A DNA stretch of 64,000 bases from an uncultured Planctomycetaceae bacterium (GCA_943787265.1 CALSLT010000014.1:224107-288106), one strand, 5' to 3'. Numbered from the stretch's first letter, positions 35,506 through 45,653 are shown. Notes: generated by a model not told the origin, from the letters alone. A program made the numbers and translations.

Positions 35506-36707
35506 TGCCTTCCATGAAGCCTCTGATAATCCTGACATCTGTCCTCGCCGAGTCTGCTGCCGATGGAAGCCTTCCGCCGCTGACACTTCCGTCGGCTGGA
35601 CCAGACACGTCATCCAGCGTCCTAGCGAAGGGCATGATCAACGGCGCCACCGCTAATGACTTCGACGGCGATGGTCGCATGGATGTCATTTCGTCCTTTG
35701 ATGGCAAGGTCGTCGTGTTTCGTGCACCTGATTGGAAACCAATTGTGGTGCACACTTTTGTTCCGGGGCGGTCGCGCAACAAACCTCGCACCGCCTGCAT
35801 TCACAGTTGCCTGATGGATGCCGACGGCGATGGCGATCTGGACTTCATCGGTTCGAACAACACCGTCTTCTGGCTCGAATGTCCTGCCGAACCATTCTCC
35901 GGCACGCCGTGGACTTATCGCATAGTCGACGACGAAATCGCCGGCACACACTGCCTGATCACGGGCGATGTGAATCGCGACGGCAAGCTCGACCTCATTG
36001 CAAACTCAGGCCGCAGCGAGAATGCAACGGCGTTTCCCAATTCAATCACCTGGCTGGAAACGCCCACCGATCCTCGCACTGCTAAGAACTGGGTACGTCA
36101 TGTCTTCGCCGACAAAGACGCACCCGGCGGATCGCATTACACGGGCTTTGGCGACGTCAACGGCGATGGCCGCCCCGATATCTCGTGTGCAGCGAAGGGG
36201 GCCGACGGCTTCGTCAACGGAAAGTGGTTTGCGTGGTGGGAACAGCCAGTTGATCCGACTGACGTGTGGAAGAAGCATCTGCTCGCAGAAGACGAAGAAG
36301 GAGCAACAAACATCGTGCCCGCCGATGTCGACGGAGATCGGCACACCGACTTCTTCGCGACGCGAGGTCACGGCAAAGGCGTACTTTGGTTTCGCGGCCC
36401 TGACTTCAGACAAATCGAAATCGATCCCCAAATCGAGTTCCCGCACAGTCTCGCTGTGGCCGACATCAACGGCGACGGGCATCTGGACGCCGTCACTTGC
36501 GGGAAGGAAGCCAACGGCGAGGCTGCCTGGTATGAGAATGACGGGAAGGGCGAATTCGTCAAACACGTCATCGGTTCTAACCAGGGCAGCTACGACCTGA
36601 CCACGGTCGACATGGATGGAGATGGCGATCTCGACGTTCTCATCGCCGGTCATGCCAGCAGGAACCTCGTCTGGTTTCAAAACCCTTTCGTAACAACTCA
36701 GCCATAG
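35502..36707 (+). CDS. FG-GAP/VCBS repeat protein, secreted
   Basis: A 401-residue protein with a short N-terminal signal-like segment (MKPLIILTSVLAESAADG) and at least seven calcium-binding FG-GAP/VCBS repeats of the form DxDxDGxxD: DFDGDGRMDVI, DADGDGDLDFI, DVNRDGKLDLI, DVNGDGRPDIS, DVDGDRHTDFF, DINGDGHLDAV and DMDGDGDLDVL. This forms a beta-propeller of the integrin-alpha type. Such proteins bind surfaces or polysaccharides; no enzymatic residues are apparent. The ATGA overlap with the previous gene and the 9-base gap to the oxidoreductase gene argue for co-translation in the same operon. Confidence 0.88.
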   Translation: MMPSMKPLIILTSVLAESAADGSLPPLTLPSAGPDTSSSVLAKGMINGATANDFDGDGRMDVISSFDGKVVVFRAPDWKPIVVHTFVPGRSRNKPRTACIHSCLMDADGDGDLDFIGSNNTVFWLECPAEPFSGTPWTYRIVDDEIAGTHCLITGDVNRDGKLDLIANSGRSENATAFPNSITWLETPTDPRTAKNWVRHVFADKDAPGGSHYTGFGDVNGDGRPDISCAAKGADGFVNGKWFAWWEQPVDPTDVWKKHLLAEDEEGATNIVPADVDGDRHTDFFATRGHGKGVLWFRGPDFRQIEIDPQIEFPHSLAVADINGDGHLDAVTCGKEANGEAAWYENDGKGEFVKHVIGSNQGSYDLTTVDMDGDGDLDVLIAGHASRNLVWFQNPFVTTQP

Positions 36708-36716
36708 GAAATACAC

Positions 36717-38045
36717 ATGGCAGGTCCAACTCGAAGACAGTTTCTGGGCGGCGTCGGAGCCGCGTTTGCGTTCCCTGCAATCATCAGCGCTAAGTCTCCC
36801 AACGAAAATTTGAACATCGCATCGATCGCGGTCGGTGGAAAAGGCTGGACGGACGCGAATGCAGCGTCTCAGGGGCACAATCTGGTCGCCTTTTGTGATG
36901 TCATGACTGAACCGTCAACGCGCAAAGGCGGGTACATAGAAGCGGCAAAGCAGTGGCCGAACGCCAGGCGGTATCAGGATTGGCGAAAGCTGTTGGACGA
37001 GAGCAAGGACATCGACGCGATCACCATTTCGACTCCCGATCACATGCACGCGGCGCCAACGCTGGCGGCCATGCGGCTGGGCAAACATGTCTTCACTCAA
37101 AAGCCTCTGACGCACACGATCCATGAGTCTCGCACTCTAATGCTTGAAGCTCGTCGACTTGGCGTCGCAACCCAGATGGGTATCCAGAATCAATCGACCG
37201 TTGGGCACCGCATGACGGCAGCATTGATCCAGGCCGGTCTGATTGGAAAGGTCAAAGAGGCGCACGGCTGGAGCCATAAAGGCTGGGCCGGTCCGGAAGA
37301 GGGCAGACCTTCGCAGTCCGACGAAGTGCCGAATGGCCTGGACTGGGACCTGTGGCTGGGTGTCGCTCCTGAAAGGCCTTATGCGGATAAAATCTATCAG
37401 CCGATGAACTGGCGAGGGTGGCTCGACTTTGGCTCTGGAACCCTGGGCGACATGGGGATCCACATTTTCGAGCCGATGGTTTCGTCGTTGGGTGTCGCTC
37501 CACCGGTTTCGGTTAAGAGCATTGGCCAGGCTCCGAACCCTGAATCCTGGCAGCCTGGCAATACGATCGAATACGAGTTCGCAGGAACGAAATATACTAC
37601 CGGAGAAATTCTCCCCTATGTTTGGCGGGACGGTAAGGCGGGCCGGCCACCACTCTCGACTTCTGAGTACCTGCCAGCCGACTTGAAGCTGCCCAATCAG
37701 GGGACAATGTTTGTCGGTGAGAAGGGAGCCATCGTTCATCAGCACGGAGGCAAACCAAAGGTCTTCCCGAATGATCTTCTCAGTGGTTACGACATGCCGG
37801 TTATCGAAAAACGTGGGCACTATGAGAACTGGCATGACGCGATCCGATCAGACAAGCCGGCTTGCGCATCGTTCGACTTCTCAGCTCCGCTCACGGAAAC
37901 CGTACTGCTGGGCAATATCGCTGTGAGATTTCCGAACGAAAAACTCAAGTGGGACAGTGAGACTCTCAGCGTCACAAATAACCAGCAGGCAAACTCATTC
38001 GTACGAAGCGAGTACAGAAAAGGCTGGGAGATAGAAGGGCTTTAA
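36717..38045 (+). CDS. Gfo/Idh/MocA family oxidoreductase, Tat-exported
   Basis: A 442-residue oxidoreductase with a twin-arginine signal (PTRRQFLGGVGA), an N-terminal Rossmann fold (IASIAVGGKGW, with CDVMTEP), a family motif HVFTQKPLTHT (QKP replaces EKP), a TPDH motif before it, and a C-terminal domain with MNWRGWLDFGSGTLGDMG. Only distantly similar to the copy at 4.8-6.2 kb. It probably oxidises or reduces a sugar or sugar derivative outside the cytoplasm; the cofactor would have to be bound before Tat export. In the middle of the gene train, 131 bases before the DUF1080 gene. Confidence 0.9.
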   Translation: MAGPTRRQFLGGVGAAFAFPAIISAKSPNENLNIASIAVGGKGWTDANAASQGHNLVAFCDVMTEPSTRKGGYIEAAKQWPNARRYQDWRKLLDESKDIDAITISTPDHMHAAPTLAAMRLGKHVFTQKPLTHTIHESRTLMLEARRLGVATQMGIQNQSTVGHRMTAALIQAGLIGKVKEAHGWSHKGWAGPEEGRPSQSDEVPNGLDWDLWLGVAPERPYADKIYQPMNWRGWLDFGSGTLGDMGIHIFEPMVSSLGVAPPVSVKSIGQAPNPESWQPGNTIEYEFAGTKYTTGEILPYVWRDGKAGRPPLSTSEYLPADLKLPNQGTMFVGEKGAIVHQHGGKPKVFPNDLLSGYDMPVIEKRGHYENWHDAIRSDKPACASFDFSAPLTETVLLGNIAVRFPNEKLKWDSETLSVTNNQQANSFVRSEYRKGWEIEGL

Positions 38046-38176
38046 CTGGACATCGCCAATCTCTGTGGGCATCGCAAGATGCTAGCAGCGAGTGTGGCCG
38101 CACCCGCCACCGGTTAACGCAGTGCCGCTCACATCGTCTAACACTTTGAGCCAGAACACGATTCGAGGAGTCGACG

Positions 38177-38788
38177 TTGAGAACAGCTTCAGCAATCACA
38201 CTATCACTTCTGCTTATCTCGCCGGCGCTCGCGGCGAGCAAGGCGCCCGTCGCTCTTTTCAACGGTAAAGATCTGACGGGATGGACCGGAGCAGATTACG
38301 AGGTCAAAGAGGGAATCCTGATCTGCCGGGGAAAGGTGCTCCGGACGGAGAAGGAGTATTCCAACTACGTTATAGAGTTTGATTTTCTCCTTTCCCCTCG
38401 CGGCAACAACGGCCTGGGGATTCACTACCCCGGTGAAGGCCGACCGTCCGGCGCGGGAATGGAACTGCAAATTCTGGACAACAGCCATCCGAAGTACTCG
38501 AAGTTGAGGGAGTCTCAGTACCACGGTTCTCTCTACAAGCTGCAGGCAGCAAAGCGCGGATTCCTCAAGCCGGTCGGTGAATGGAATCATCAGAAAGTCA
38601 CGGTCGATGGCTCAAAAGTTGTTGTGGAATTGAATGGTACAAAAATTCTCGTTGCAGACTTGGAAGAGCTGGCAGTGAAAAGTCCGAAGCATAAAGGTGT
38701 CAAACGTCGCAACGGTTACATCTGCTTCTGTGGACACGGAGATCCGGTTCAATTCAGGAAGATCACGATTCTGGAGTTGCCGGAATGA
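38177..38788 (+). CDS. DUF1080 (3-keto-disaccharide hydrolase-type) protein, TTG start
   Basis: A 203-residue secreted protein: signal peptide (ITLSLLLISPALAAS), then the DUF1080 fold with FNGKDLTGWTG, IEFDFLLSPRGNNGLGIHYPG and ELQILDNSHPKYSKL. The family includes 3-keto-disaccharide hydrolases and carbohydrate-binding relatives, so sugar handling is likely. The start is a TTG at 38177 preceded by GAGGAG 7-12 bases upstream; no ATG or GTG in frame gives the signal peptide. The stop overlaps the next start as ATGA (38785-38788), so translation of the sulfatase is probably coupled. Confidence 0.87.
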   Translation: MRTASAITLSLLLISPALAASKAPVALFNGKDLTGWTGADYEVKEGILICRGKVLRTEKEYSNYVIEFDFLLSPRGNNGLGIHYPGEGRPSGAGMELQILDNSHPKYSKLRESQYHGSLYKLQAAKRGFLKPVGEWNHQKVTVDGSKVVVELNGTKILVADLEELAVKSPKHKGVKRRNGYICFCGHGDPVQFRKITILELPE

Positions 38789-40227
38789 AGATGATGAAAC
38801 TGTTTCTGCCACTGATCGCTGGTTTGATTGTCGGTTCGTACTGTTGTCAGCTTGCTGCTCAGGAGCAGAAAAAGCCGTACAACGTTCTATTCATCATCTC
38901 GGACGATCTGACTGCCACCGCCCTTGGTTGTTACGGCAACGAAGTTTGCAGAACTCCGAACATTGACAGGCTGGCCTCTGAGGGGACGCTGTTTTTTCGA
39001 GCGTATTGTCAGGCCACCGTTTGCGCTCCGTCCCGGGCATCCATTCTGTTTGGCTACTATCCGCCTGCGTCTGGGGCCACCGGCAAAACGAGTGGACGCA
39101 AAGAAGTCGGACCAGATCGAGACAGTTGGCCGCAGCATTTTCGCAAAAACGGCTATCACACTGCCCGAGTGTCAAAGGTCTTCCACATGGGCGTTCCCAC
39201 GGATATCGCACCGGGTCGCGATGGAGATGACGATCCCGCCTCATGGGACGAAGCATTCAACAGTCCCGGTCCAGAATCCAAAGCACCGGGAACTGGTGAA
39301 ACTCTGCAGAACAATCCCGGCGGCCTGAAGAAAGGTGCTGCCGGTGGGAACCGCTTTGTTGTCGTCGAGGCTGACGGTGATGACCTGGTTCACTCCGATG
39401 GGAAGACGGCTGCCAAGGCTGTTGAGTTGCTCGATCAATTCAAGGACAAGGACAAGCCGTTCCTTCTGGCTGTCGGTTTTGTGCGACCCCACGTTCCGCT
39501 TGTGGCCCCACGAAAATACTTTGAGCCTTATGACTACGAAGACATGGTCCTGCCGCCAAAACTCCCAGGCGACCGCGACGACATACCGAACAACCCGGGC
39601 AACAGACGAACATCCGAATCATTACAAATGGACATCCGGCAGCAGAAGAAGCTAGTTCGAGGCTACTACGCATCGGTCAGCTACATGGATGCGATGACCG
39701 GCCGAGTCATCAAGGCTCTGGAAGAAAGCGGACAACGCGAAAACACGATCGTCATTTTCACCAGTGACCACGGCTATCACCTCGGCGAACACGATATGTG
39801 GTCCAAGGTGAGTATCCATGAAGAATCCGCGCGTGTGCCACTGATCATCAGCGTGCCCGGGAAGCCGCCGGCCATGTGCGATTCGTTCGTCGAGTTGCTT
39901 GATCTTTATCCCACGGTTGCCGGACTTTGCGGACTTAAGATTCCCGGAAACATTCAGGGCCGGGACATCTCCCCAATGCTGAATGATCCGACAGTCAAAG
40001 TGCGGGATGCCATCCTGTGCAGCGGCAAGGGACGACTGTACCGCGAGGACCGATGGGCCTTGCTCGACTACGGAAAAAACGGTGAGCTGTACGACATGAA
40101 GAACGATCCGAAACAGTACACCAGCCTCTTCGGCGATCCTGAATACGCAGAGATCGTCGCCGAGTTAAGACAGAAGCTGAAGGCGAAGCTGGTCGAAGTC
40201 AGCAAGAACGACCTGGGGAAAGAATAA
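38785..40227 (+). CDS. Secreted sulfatase, iduronate-2-sulfatase-like
   Basis: A 480-residue sulfatase: signal peptide to about residue 25, metal ligands in FIISDDLTATALGCYG, and the active-site motif C80-A-P-S-R-A-S, which matches CxPxR and can be matured to formylglycine. GPDRDSWPQHFRKNGYHTARVSKVFHMG and VGFVRPHVPL are typical of the iduronate-2-sulfatase-like group. The last segment (LYDMKNDPKQYTSLFG) is the usual family end. It desulfates a sugar sulfate ester outside the cytoplasm; the substrate is not predictable. Part of the coupled train, 2 bases before the DUF1552 gene. Confidence 0.92.
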   Translation: MKMMKLFLPLIAGLIVGSYCCQLAAQEQKKPYNVLFIISDDLTATALGCYGNEVCRTPNIDRLASEGTLFFRAYCQATVCAPSRASILFGYYPPASGATGKTSGRKEVGPDRDSWPQHFRKNGYHTARVSKVFHMGVPTDIAPGRDGDDDPASWDEAFNSPGPESKAPGTGETLQNNPGGLKKGAAGGNRFVVVEADGDDLVHSDGKTAAKAVELLDQFKDKDKPFLLAVGFVRPHVPLVAPRKYFEPYDYEDMVLPPKLPGDRDDIPNNPGNRRTSESLQMDIRQQKKLVRGYYASVSYMDAMTGRVIKALEESGQRENTIVIFTSDHGYHLGEHDMWSKVSIHEESARVPLIISVPGKPPAMCDSFVELLDLYPTVAGLCGLKIPGNIQGRDISPMLNDPTVKVRDAILCSGKGRLYREDRWALLDYGKNGELYDMKNDPKQYTSLFGDPEYAEIVAELRQKLKAKLVEVSKNDLGKE

Positions 40228-40229
40228 TT

Positions 40230-41507
40230 ATGATTCAACTTGACCGTCGAACTTTTCTTCGAGGGCTTGGCGTTTCGATTGCATTGCCGGCATTCGAGTC
40301 GTTGCATGCCGCAAAGGAAAGCAAATCGAGCGCAAACGCGAAACGCTTTGTCTGCGTCGCCCCTAACTATGGCATGAATCCGGGAGGGTTCTTTCCTGAG
40401 CGGACGGGAGCCGACTATGACATGCCCGCTCTTCTGAAATCGCTGGAGCCTCACCGGCAAGACCTGACCATCTTTACCAATCTCGATCATCCGGGCGTTG
40501 GCGGCGGTCACGGATGCTCGAACACGCTCCTCAACGGCTTCGAGTTAAAGGACACGAAGGATCGTCCGCAGCGATTGCAGTCATTGGATCAGTTCCTTGC
40601 GGGTCAGCTTGGCCAGACCACGCGGTTTCCATCGCTGCTGCTTGGTGCGGGTGGTTTTTCGTGGTCGCGGGCCGGAATCCGGCTGCCGACTGACGGTGAT
40701 CCGGCGAAGGTCTTTGCGAAAATGTTCGTTGACGATAACGCAAAGATGAAACAACAGACGCAGAAGTTCCTGGACGAAGACGCGAGCATCCTGGACGTCG
40801 TCCGCCAGGATGCCAAACGACTCAACACACGTCTTGCAAAGGCCGACCAGGCCAAATTGGATCAGTTTTTGACTTCGATACGCGGTGTCGAATTGAAACT
40901 GAAACGACACGCCGACTGGCTCGACATTGCCAAACCGAAAGTGCGCGACACCGTCATTCGAGGTGGTGACGATGATGACATGATCGTGGACCTCGCCTAT
41001 CCCTATAACACGTCGGTGATGTACGACCTGATGGTCCTGGCTCTGCAGACGAATTCGACAAACGTCATCTGCTACGGGCATCCGGGCGGCAACCGGCTGT
41101 TCCCGTTTGACGGGATCACACTGGGCTATCACTCGCTGACGCATCACGGCAAACGCCCCGAACTGCTTGAGGAACTTTCAATTATTGAGACGTTTTACGC
41201 CGCTCAGTTCTCTCGATTCCTGGCGAGGCTGAAAGAGACACCAGACTCCGAAGGTCAATCGTTGCTGGAATCGACTGTCGTGATGTTCGGCAGCGGCATG
41301 GGCAACGCGAGCGCTCATTCCAGCCGTAACCTTCCGGTTATGATTGCCGGCGGCGGATTCAAAAACGGGAGCCATCATCGCTTTGAACGGAGTGGGCGCG
41401 ACGGAAGGCCATTGTCAGACCTGTTCGTCACGATCCTTCAACAACTGGGCGTCGAACGCGACACGTTCTCCACCAGCACCAGCAACCTGAACGACGTGCT
41501 GACATGA
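40230..41507 (+). CDS. DUF1552 family protein, Tat-exported
   Basis: A 425-residue intact member of DUF1552, with a Tat-like N-terminus (LDRRTFLRGLGVSIALPA), RFVCVAPNYGMNPGGFFPE, a MYDLMVLALQTNSTNVI segment and FGSGMGNASAHSSRNLP near the end. It is the undamaged counterpart of the two frameshifted copies at 18.9 and 31.5 kb and shows what their full frames look like. The stop overlaps the start of the DUF1592 gene as ATGA. Activity unknown; always paired with DUF1592 proteins. Confidence 0.93.
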   Translation: MIQLDRRTFLRGLGVSIALPAFESLHAAKESKSSANAKRFVCVAPNYGMNPGGFFPERTGADYDMPALLKSLEPHRQDLTIFTNLDHPGVGGGHGCSNTLLNGFELKDTKDRPQRLQSLDQFLAGQLGQTTRFPSLLLGAGGFSWSRAGIRLPTDGDPAKVFAKMFVDDNAKMKQQTQKFLDEDASILDVVRQDAKRLNTRLAKADQAKLDQFLTSIRGVELKLKRHADWLDIAKPKVRDTVIRGGDDDDMIVDLAYPYNTSVMYDLMVLALQTNSTNVICYGHPGGNRLFPFDGITLGYHSLTHHGKRPELLEELSIIETFYAAQFSRFLARLKETPDSEGQSLLESTVVMFGSGMGNASAHSSRNLPVMIAGGGFKNGSHHRFERSGRDGRPLSDLFVTILQQLGVERDTFSTSTSNLNDVLT

Positions 41508-43940
41508 AAGCAATTCCACTGCTAATCATCTTAAGCGTGCCTGGTACGTTCGCGATGGCTGCTGATCAGAACGACGACGCCATCCGGCCGTTCCTTACGT
41601 CGTATTGTATTCGTTGTCATGGACCGAAGGCTCAGAAGGCTGACCGTCGATTCGATAAACTGTCTTCGACGGCTGCCAACACTAACGAGGCCGAGCTGCT
41701 GCAGGAGATCCTCGACCAGTTGAATCTGGCGGCGATGCCTCCGGAAGACGAGAAACAACCCTCTGAGGCTGAGCTCAAACGTGTGATCGTCACTTTGACG
41801 GCAGTCCTTGCAAAGGCTCGTAAAGAAGCACGCGAGAACGTCGGCAAAGTCGTGCTGCGTCGCCTGAACCGAGTTGAATACAGCAATACGATTCGAGACT
41901 TGTTTCAGTTGAAGATGATTGACTTCGACCCCACAACCACGTTTCCCTCGGACGATTCGACGGACGGGTTCGACAACGTTGGCGAAGGTCTGGTCACATC
42001 GGATTATCTGCTGCGGAACTATCTGGAAGCAGCACGGAAGGTGGCGGACAAAGCCATTCTGCCTGGGCCTCGGCCACAGATGATCAATTATCAGACTGGA
42101 GGTAAAGCCGGAGCTGATGCGCCGCAGGAAGTTCTTAGCGGAGTGAGTCTCGACAAAGAAGGACGTAAAGTAGCCGGACGCATGATGATCAAGTTTCGTC
42201 AGCCGTTGGGGCTGCCTGTACTCGATAAGAAACGCGGAGTCCCCGCAGACGGCGAGTATGTCATTCGATTTTCGGCGAAGGCGGTTCGTAGAAAGTCTCG
42301 ATACAAAGATGAAGACCTGCGATACAACTCGGATGAGCCGATGCGGTTGTCGATTTCCATCGATTCACGCGAGCTCGGAGCGACCGCCCATCGGATCGTC
42401 GGCGAATACGAAATCCCCGACGACAAGGTGGTCGAAATCGAACATCGCGTCTGGCTTGAGAAAGGGTTTACCTTTCATGTCCATTGGGCGAACGGACCGA
42501 ATGGCTCGTTCAAACGCATCCTGCGGAAGGTCCTGCCGAAGTACAACAAGGACGCCCTTTACCCGATCCGGAATCCGCCGGAAATGTATGTAGGCTCGGG
42601 CCCTGAACTTCATGTTCTGAATCTGGGAATTGAGGGCCCATTCTACGATCAATGGCCGCCTGCAGGATTCGCTCGCTTCTTTCCCAACCCGCCAAAAAAT
42701 CCCGATGCCGGCTATCTGGACGAGTCTCTGATGCGTGTCGCTTCCGCAGCGTTCCGGCGGCCTGTCAGCAGCGAAGAAATGCGACCGTACTTCAGTTTGG
42801 CACAAAAGTATCTCGACGAGCACGATGAATTCTGGGCGGCGGCGAAGTACGGCGTGAGGGCGATTCTGACCTCCCCGAACTTCCTGTATCTTGCTGAAAC
42901 CAAACCATCCGAATCTGAGAATCGGAAGGTAAGCGACCATGAACTGGCAGCGAGACTTTCGTACTTCCTCTGGAGTTCGATGCCCGACGACGAACTTCGC
43001 ACTGCAGCCGATCGTGGCGAACTCAGTGCCCCAAATGTGTTGAGACAACACGTCGAGCGAATGCTTGCGGACCCGAAATCGTCGGCACTCAGTGAGAACT
43101 TTGTTGGGCAGTGGCTCGGCTTGCGAAAGCTGGGCGAAATGCCGCCTGATCCTGAAACGAACCGAGCCTATTATGAAGACAATCTGCGAAAGCGCCATGC
43201 GGGCGGAAACGCGACTCTTCTTTCGTCACGTGCTGGACGAAAACCGCAGCATCCTTGAGTTCGTAGATTCAGACTACACATTCGTGAACCCGGCACTCGC
43301 TCGACACTATGGTCTGTCTCAAACCTCCCTTAACGATCGATTCACTAAAGTGTCGCTGAGTCCGGAAGATCACCGAGGCGGTCTCCTCGGGCATGCGAGT
43401 ATCCTGACAGCGACGTCCAACGGAGTGGAATCTCAACCAGTCGTTCGCGGCGTCTGGATACTTGAAAACCTGCTGGGAACACCGCCGAACCCACCACCGC
43501 CTGACGTCGAACCAATCGAACCTGACACGCGCGGTGTGTCCACGATTCGTCAGCTGATGGAGAAGCACCGCGATAACCCCACCTGTTACGAATGTCACCG
43601 CAAGATCGACCCAATTGGCCTCGCGCTGGAAAACTTCGACCATATCGGCGCGTGGAGAACCCAATACGGCAAACGGCTCTCCGTTGATCCATCGGGAGAA
43701 TTGCCAGACGGGACGAACATAGCCGGTCCAGGCGGCATCAAGAAGTTTCTGCTCGATCGCCCAGAGCAATTCACTCGGTGCTTAACTGAAAAGCTGATGA
43801 TATACGGACTCGGACGAAGCCTAAGCTTCACCGACCGCGCAGACATCGACCGCATTGTCAGCACAGCTCCACAGTACAACTACGGTCTCCGCGAAATCAT
43901 CCAGCAAATCGTCGCGAGCGAGGCCTTTCAAACCAAATGA
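41504..43940 (+). pseudogene. DUF1592-family planctomycete cytochrome protein, one frameshift
   Basis: Signal peptide, haem motif YCIRCHG, DUF1587 (VLRRLNRVEYSNTIRDLF), a large DUF1595/DUF1592 part (AARLSYFLWSSMPDD), then a break. The first frame ends at 43258 in unrelated residues. The second frame supplies MRAETRLFFRHVLDENRS, DUF1588 with HRGGLLGHASILTATSNG, a second haem motif CYECHRKIDP and the DUF1585 end. Removing one A from AAA at 43189-43191 joins them as LRSAMRAET and yields 811 residues. ATGA overlaps flank both ends, so the joined frame is almost certainly the true one. Same role as the 32.8 kb copy. Confidence 0.87.
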
Positions 43941-45259
43941 AATCGTCACTCACATTACTGATTGCACTCATTGTCGCCACATCCGCGACGGTCGCAGCGG
44001 AGCGGCCAAACATCATCTTCATCATGGTCGATGATGTGGGCCGTGACTGGGTGAGCTGTTATGGAGCAAAGCACCAGACTCCCAACATTGATCGTCTGGC
44101 CGAGCAGGGAGTGCGCTACGACACTGCCTGGGGCACTCCAGATGGCACGCCTTCTCGCGTCACCTTACTCACGGGGCAGTACCCGTTCCGACACGGGTGG
44201 ACGCAGCACTACGACGTGCCACGCAGGGGCGGCGGTGGTCTGAGCTGGGCGAAGTTCACGACGTTCGCCCGAGTCCTTCGCGACGCTGGCTACTCAACGG
44301 TCATCGGCGGCAAGTGGCAGATCAACAATCTTCGCAATCAACCCGAGGCTCTCAAACACCACGGGTTCGACGAACACTGCGTCTGGCCGGGAGCAGAAGC
44401 AGGACATCCAGAGACAGAGGAGCGATTCTGGAACGGCCACCTTATAACGAACGGCCAGCGATCAACTGCTAAATACGGTCCGGACACAATCAATGCATTC
44501 TTAATTGATTTCGTCAAACGCCAGAAACGAAAGCCATTTCTTGTCTATTACCCGATGCTCTTGACGCACGAACCTCACACAGCCACGCCGCTGAACCACG
44601 CGAGTCCGCCCGAAAGCAAAAAAGCACTTTACGCTGGCAACGTCACCTACATGGATCGTTTGGTCGGGAAGCTCATTCAGGCCGTTGATGATGCTGGTCT
44701 TCGCAAGAATACGATCATCGTTTTCACGGGAGATAACGGCTCAGCATTGCCAGGAGTGCTCAACAACGACCCCTACCCCAAAGGCAAGGGCCAAAAGACC
44801 GACAGTGGTGTGCATGTGCCGTTCGTCGTTCGAGCACCTTTCCTGACTGACGGCGGTAGAGTTTCCAGAGACCTGATCGACTTCACAGACCTCTACCCGA
44901 CGTTTCTCGAACTGGCGAAAGCAACGCCGCCTGACGGTCTGAAGTTGGACGGAAAGTCATTCGTCCCAAGTCTACGTGGCAATGAGGACCCGTTTGAAAA
45001 ACGTAGTTGGATCTACTCGCAACTTGGCGAGTTTCGAATGGTGCGAGACTGGCACCACATCCTGGACAGCGAGGGCAACTTCCACGACCTCAACAAAGAT
45101 CCCCGTCAGGAACGGGAAGTCAGCCCGCTCGACAAAATCGCCCCCGGCCGTCGGCAGCGCCTGCAAATGATTCTTGATCGCTTCCCGAAAAACACAACGC
45201 CGCCGTTCCTAGAGCTCAAAGACAAACACCAGCCGAATGCTCTGTCAGGAAATCCATAA
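43937..45259 (+). CDS. Sulfatase-family protein lacking the formylglycine cysteine
   Basis: A 440-residue S1-type sulfatase with a signal peptide (about residues 1-21), metal-binding segment RPNIIFIMVDDVGRDW and the later ligands in IIVFTGDNGSALPG. At the catalytic position the motif reads G70-T-P-S-R-V-T-L-L-T-G: Gly (codon GGC at 44144-44146) stands where Cys or Ser is needed for formylglycine. One base change (TGC to GGC) would explain it. The rest is complete, including GGKWQINN and a normal C-terminus, so the protein may be a binder, a differently acting hydrolase or a recently inactivated enzyme. Last gene of the coupled train, overlapping its predecessor as ATGA. Confidence 0.87.
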   Translation: MKSSLTLLIALIVATSATVAAERPNIIFIMVDDVGRDWVSCYGAKHQTPNIDRLAEQGVRYDTAWGTPDGTPSRVTLLTGQYPFRHGWTQHYDVPRRGGGGLSWAKFTTFARVLRDAGYSTVIGGKWQINNLRNQPEALKHHGFDEHCVWPGAEAGHPETEERFWNGHLITNGQRSTAKYGPDTINAFLIDFVKRQKRKPFLVYYPMLLTHEPHTATPLNHASPPESKKALYAGNVTYMDRLVGKLIQAVDDAGLRKNTIIVFTGDNGSALPGVLNNDPYPKGKGQKTDSGVHVPFVVRAPFLTDGGRVSRDLIDFTDLYPTFLELAKATPPDGLKLDGKSFVPSLRGNEDPFEKRSWIYSQLGEFRMVRDWHHILDSEGNFHDLNKDPRQEREVSPLDKIAPGRRQRLQMILDRFPKNTTPPFLELKDKHQPNALSGNP

Positions 45260-45653
45260 GTGATCAACCGCATCGCGACTTCGTTATTCTTCGAGCATAA
45301 TCGGGGTTTCGCGACACTTATGCAGGGCATCCAACGGAACAACCGACTCTCTACAAAGACTAGATTGCGGTAGCCCATGACTGGTGGTCTACCGCACTTG
45401 CCACCGGTTCTGTGACACTTCCTGTGACAATCACCTTTGCTCTCAAACCGAGAGTCGAACGACAGCAATCCTTCAGCATTTCATGCCGAAGCAGGCTCGC
45501 TGCTGCTCCCGTCGCGCAAACCGGAGCACGAAGAAATTAGTCGGTGCATCTTTTGATTGCGCCAGTTCCTTAGCTTTCTTGAAGCGGTGGATCAACTTGC
45601 TTACTCGTTCGAAGACTTCTCAACATGAGAGTTGCCGCGTTTTTCGGCCAGCT
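45260..45653. other. 394-base gap with an 8-bp inverted repeat
   Basis: No gene is recognisable on either strand. TGCGGTAG (45366-45373) and CTACCGCA (45389-45396) form a perfect stem with a 15-base loop, about 107 bases after the last gene of the plus-strand train; it could help terminate it, though no T run follows. The region also lies downstream of the minus-strand phosphate transporter gene. Confidence 0.45.

Noticed and set aside
18863..43940. Programmed ribosomal frameshifting in the DUF1552/DUF1592 genes
   Set aside because: The six changes differ in direction and base (A, C, G; five insertions and one deletion), with no common slippery site or downstream structure.
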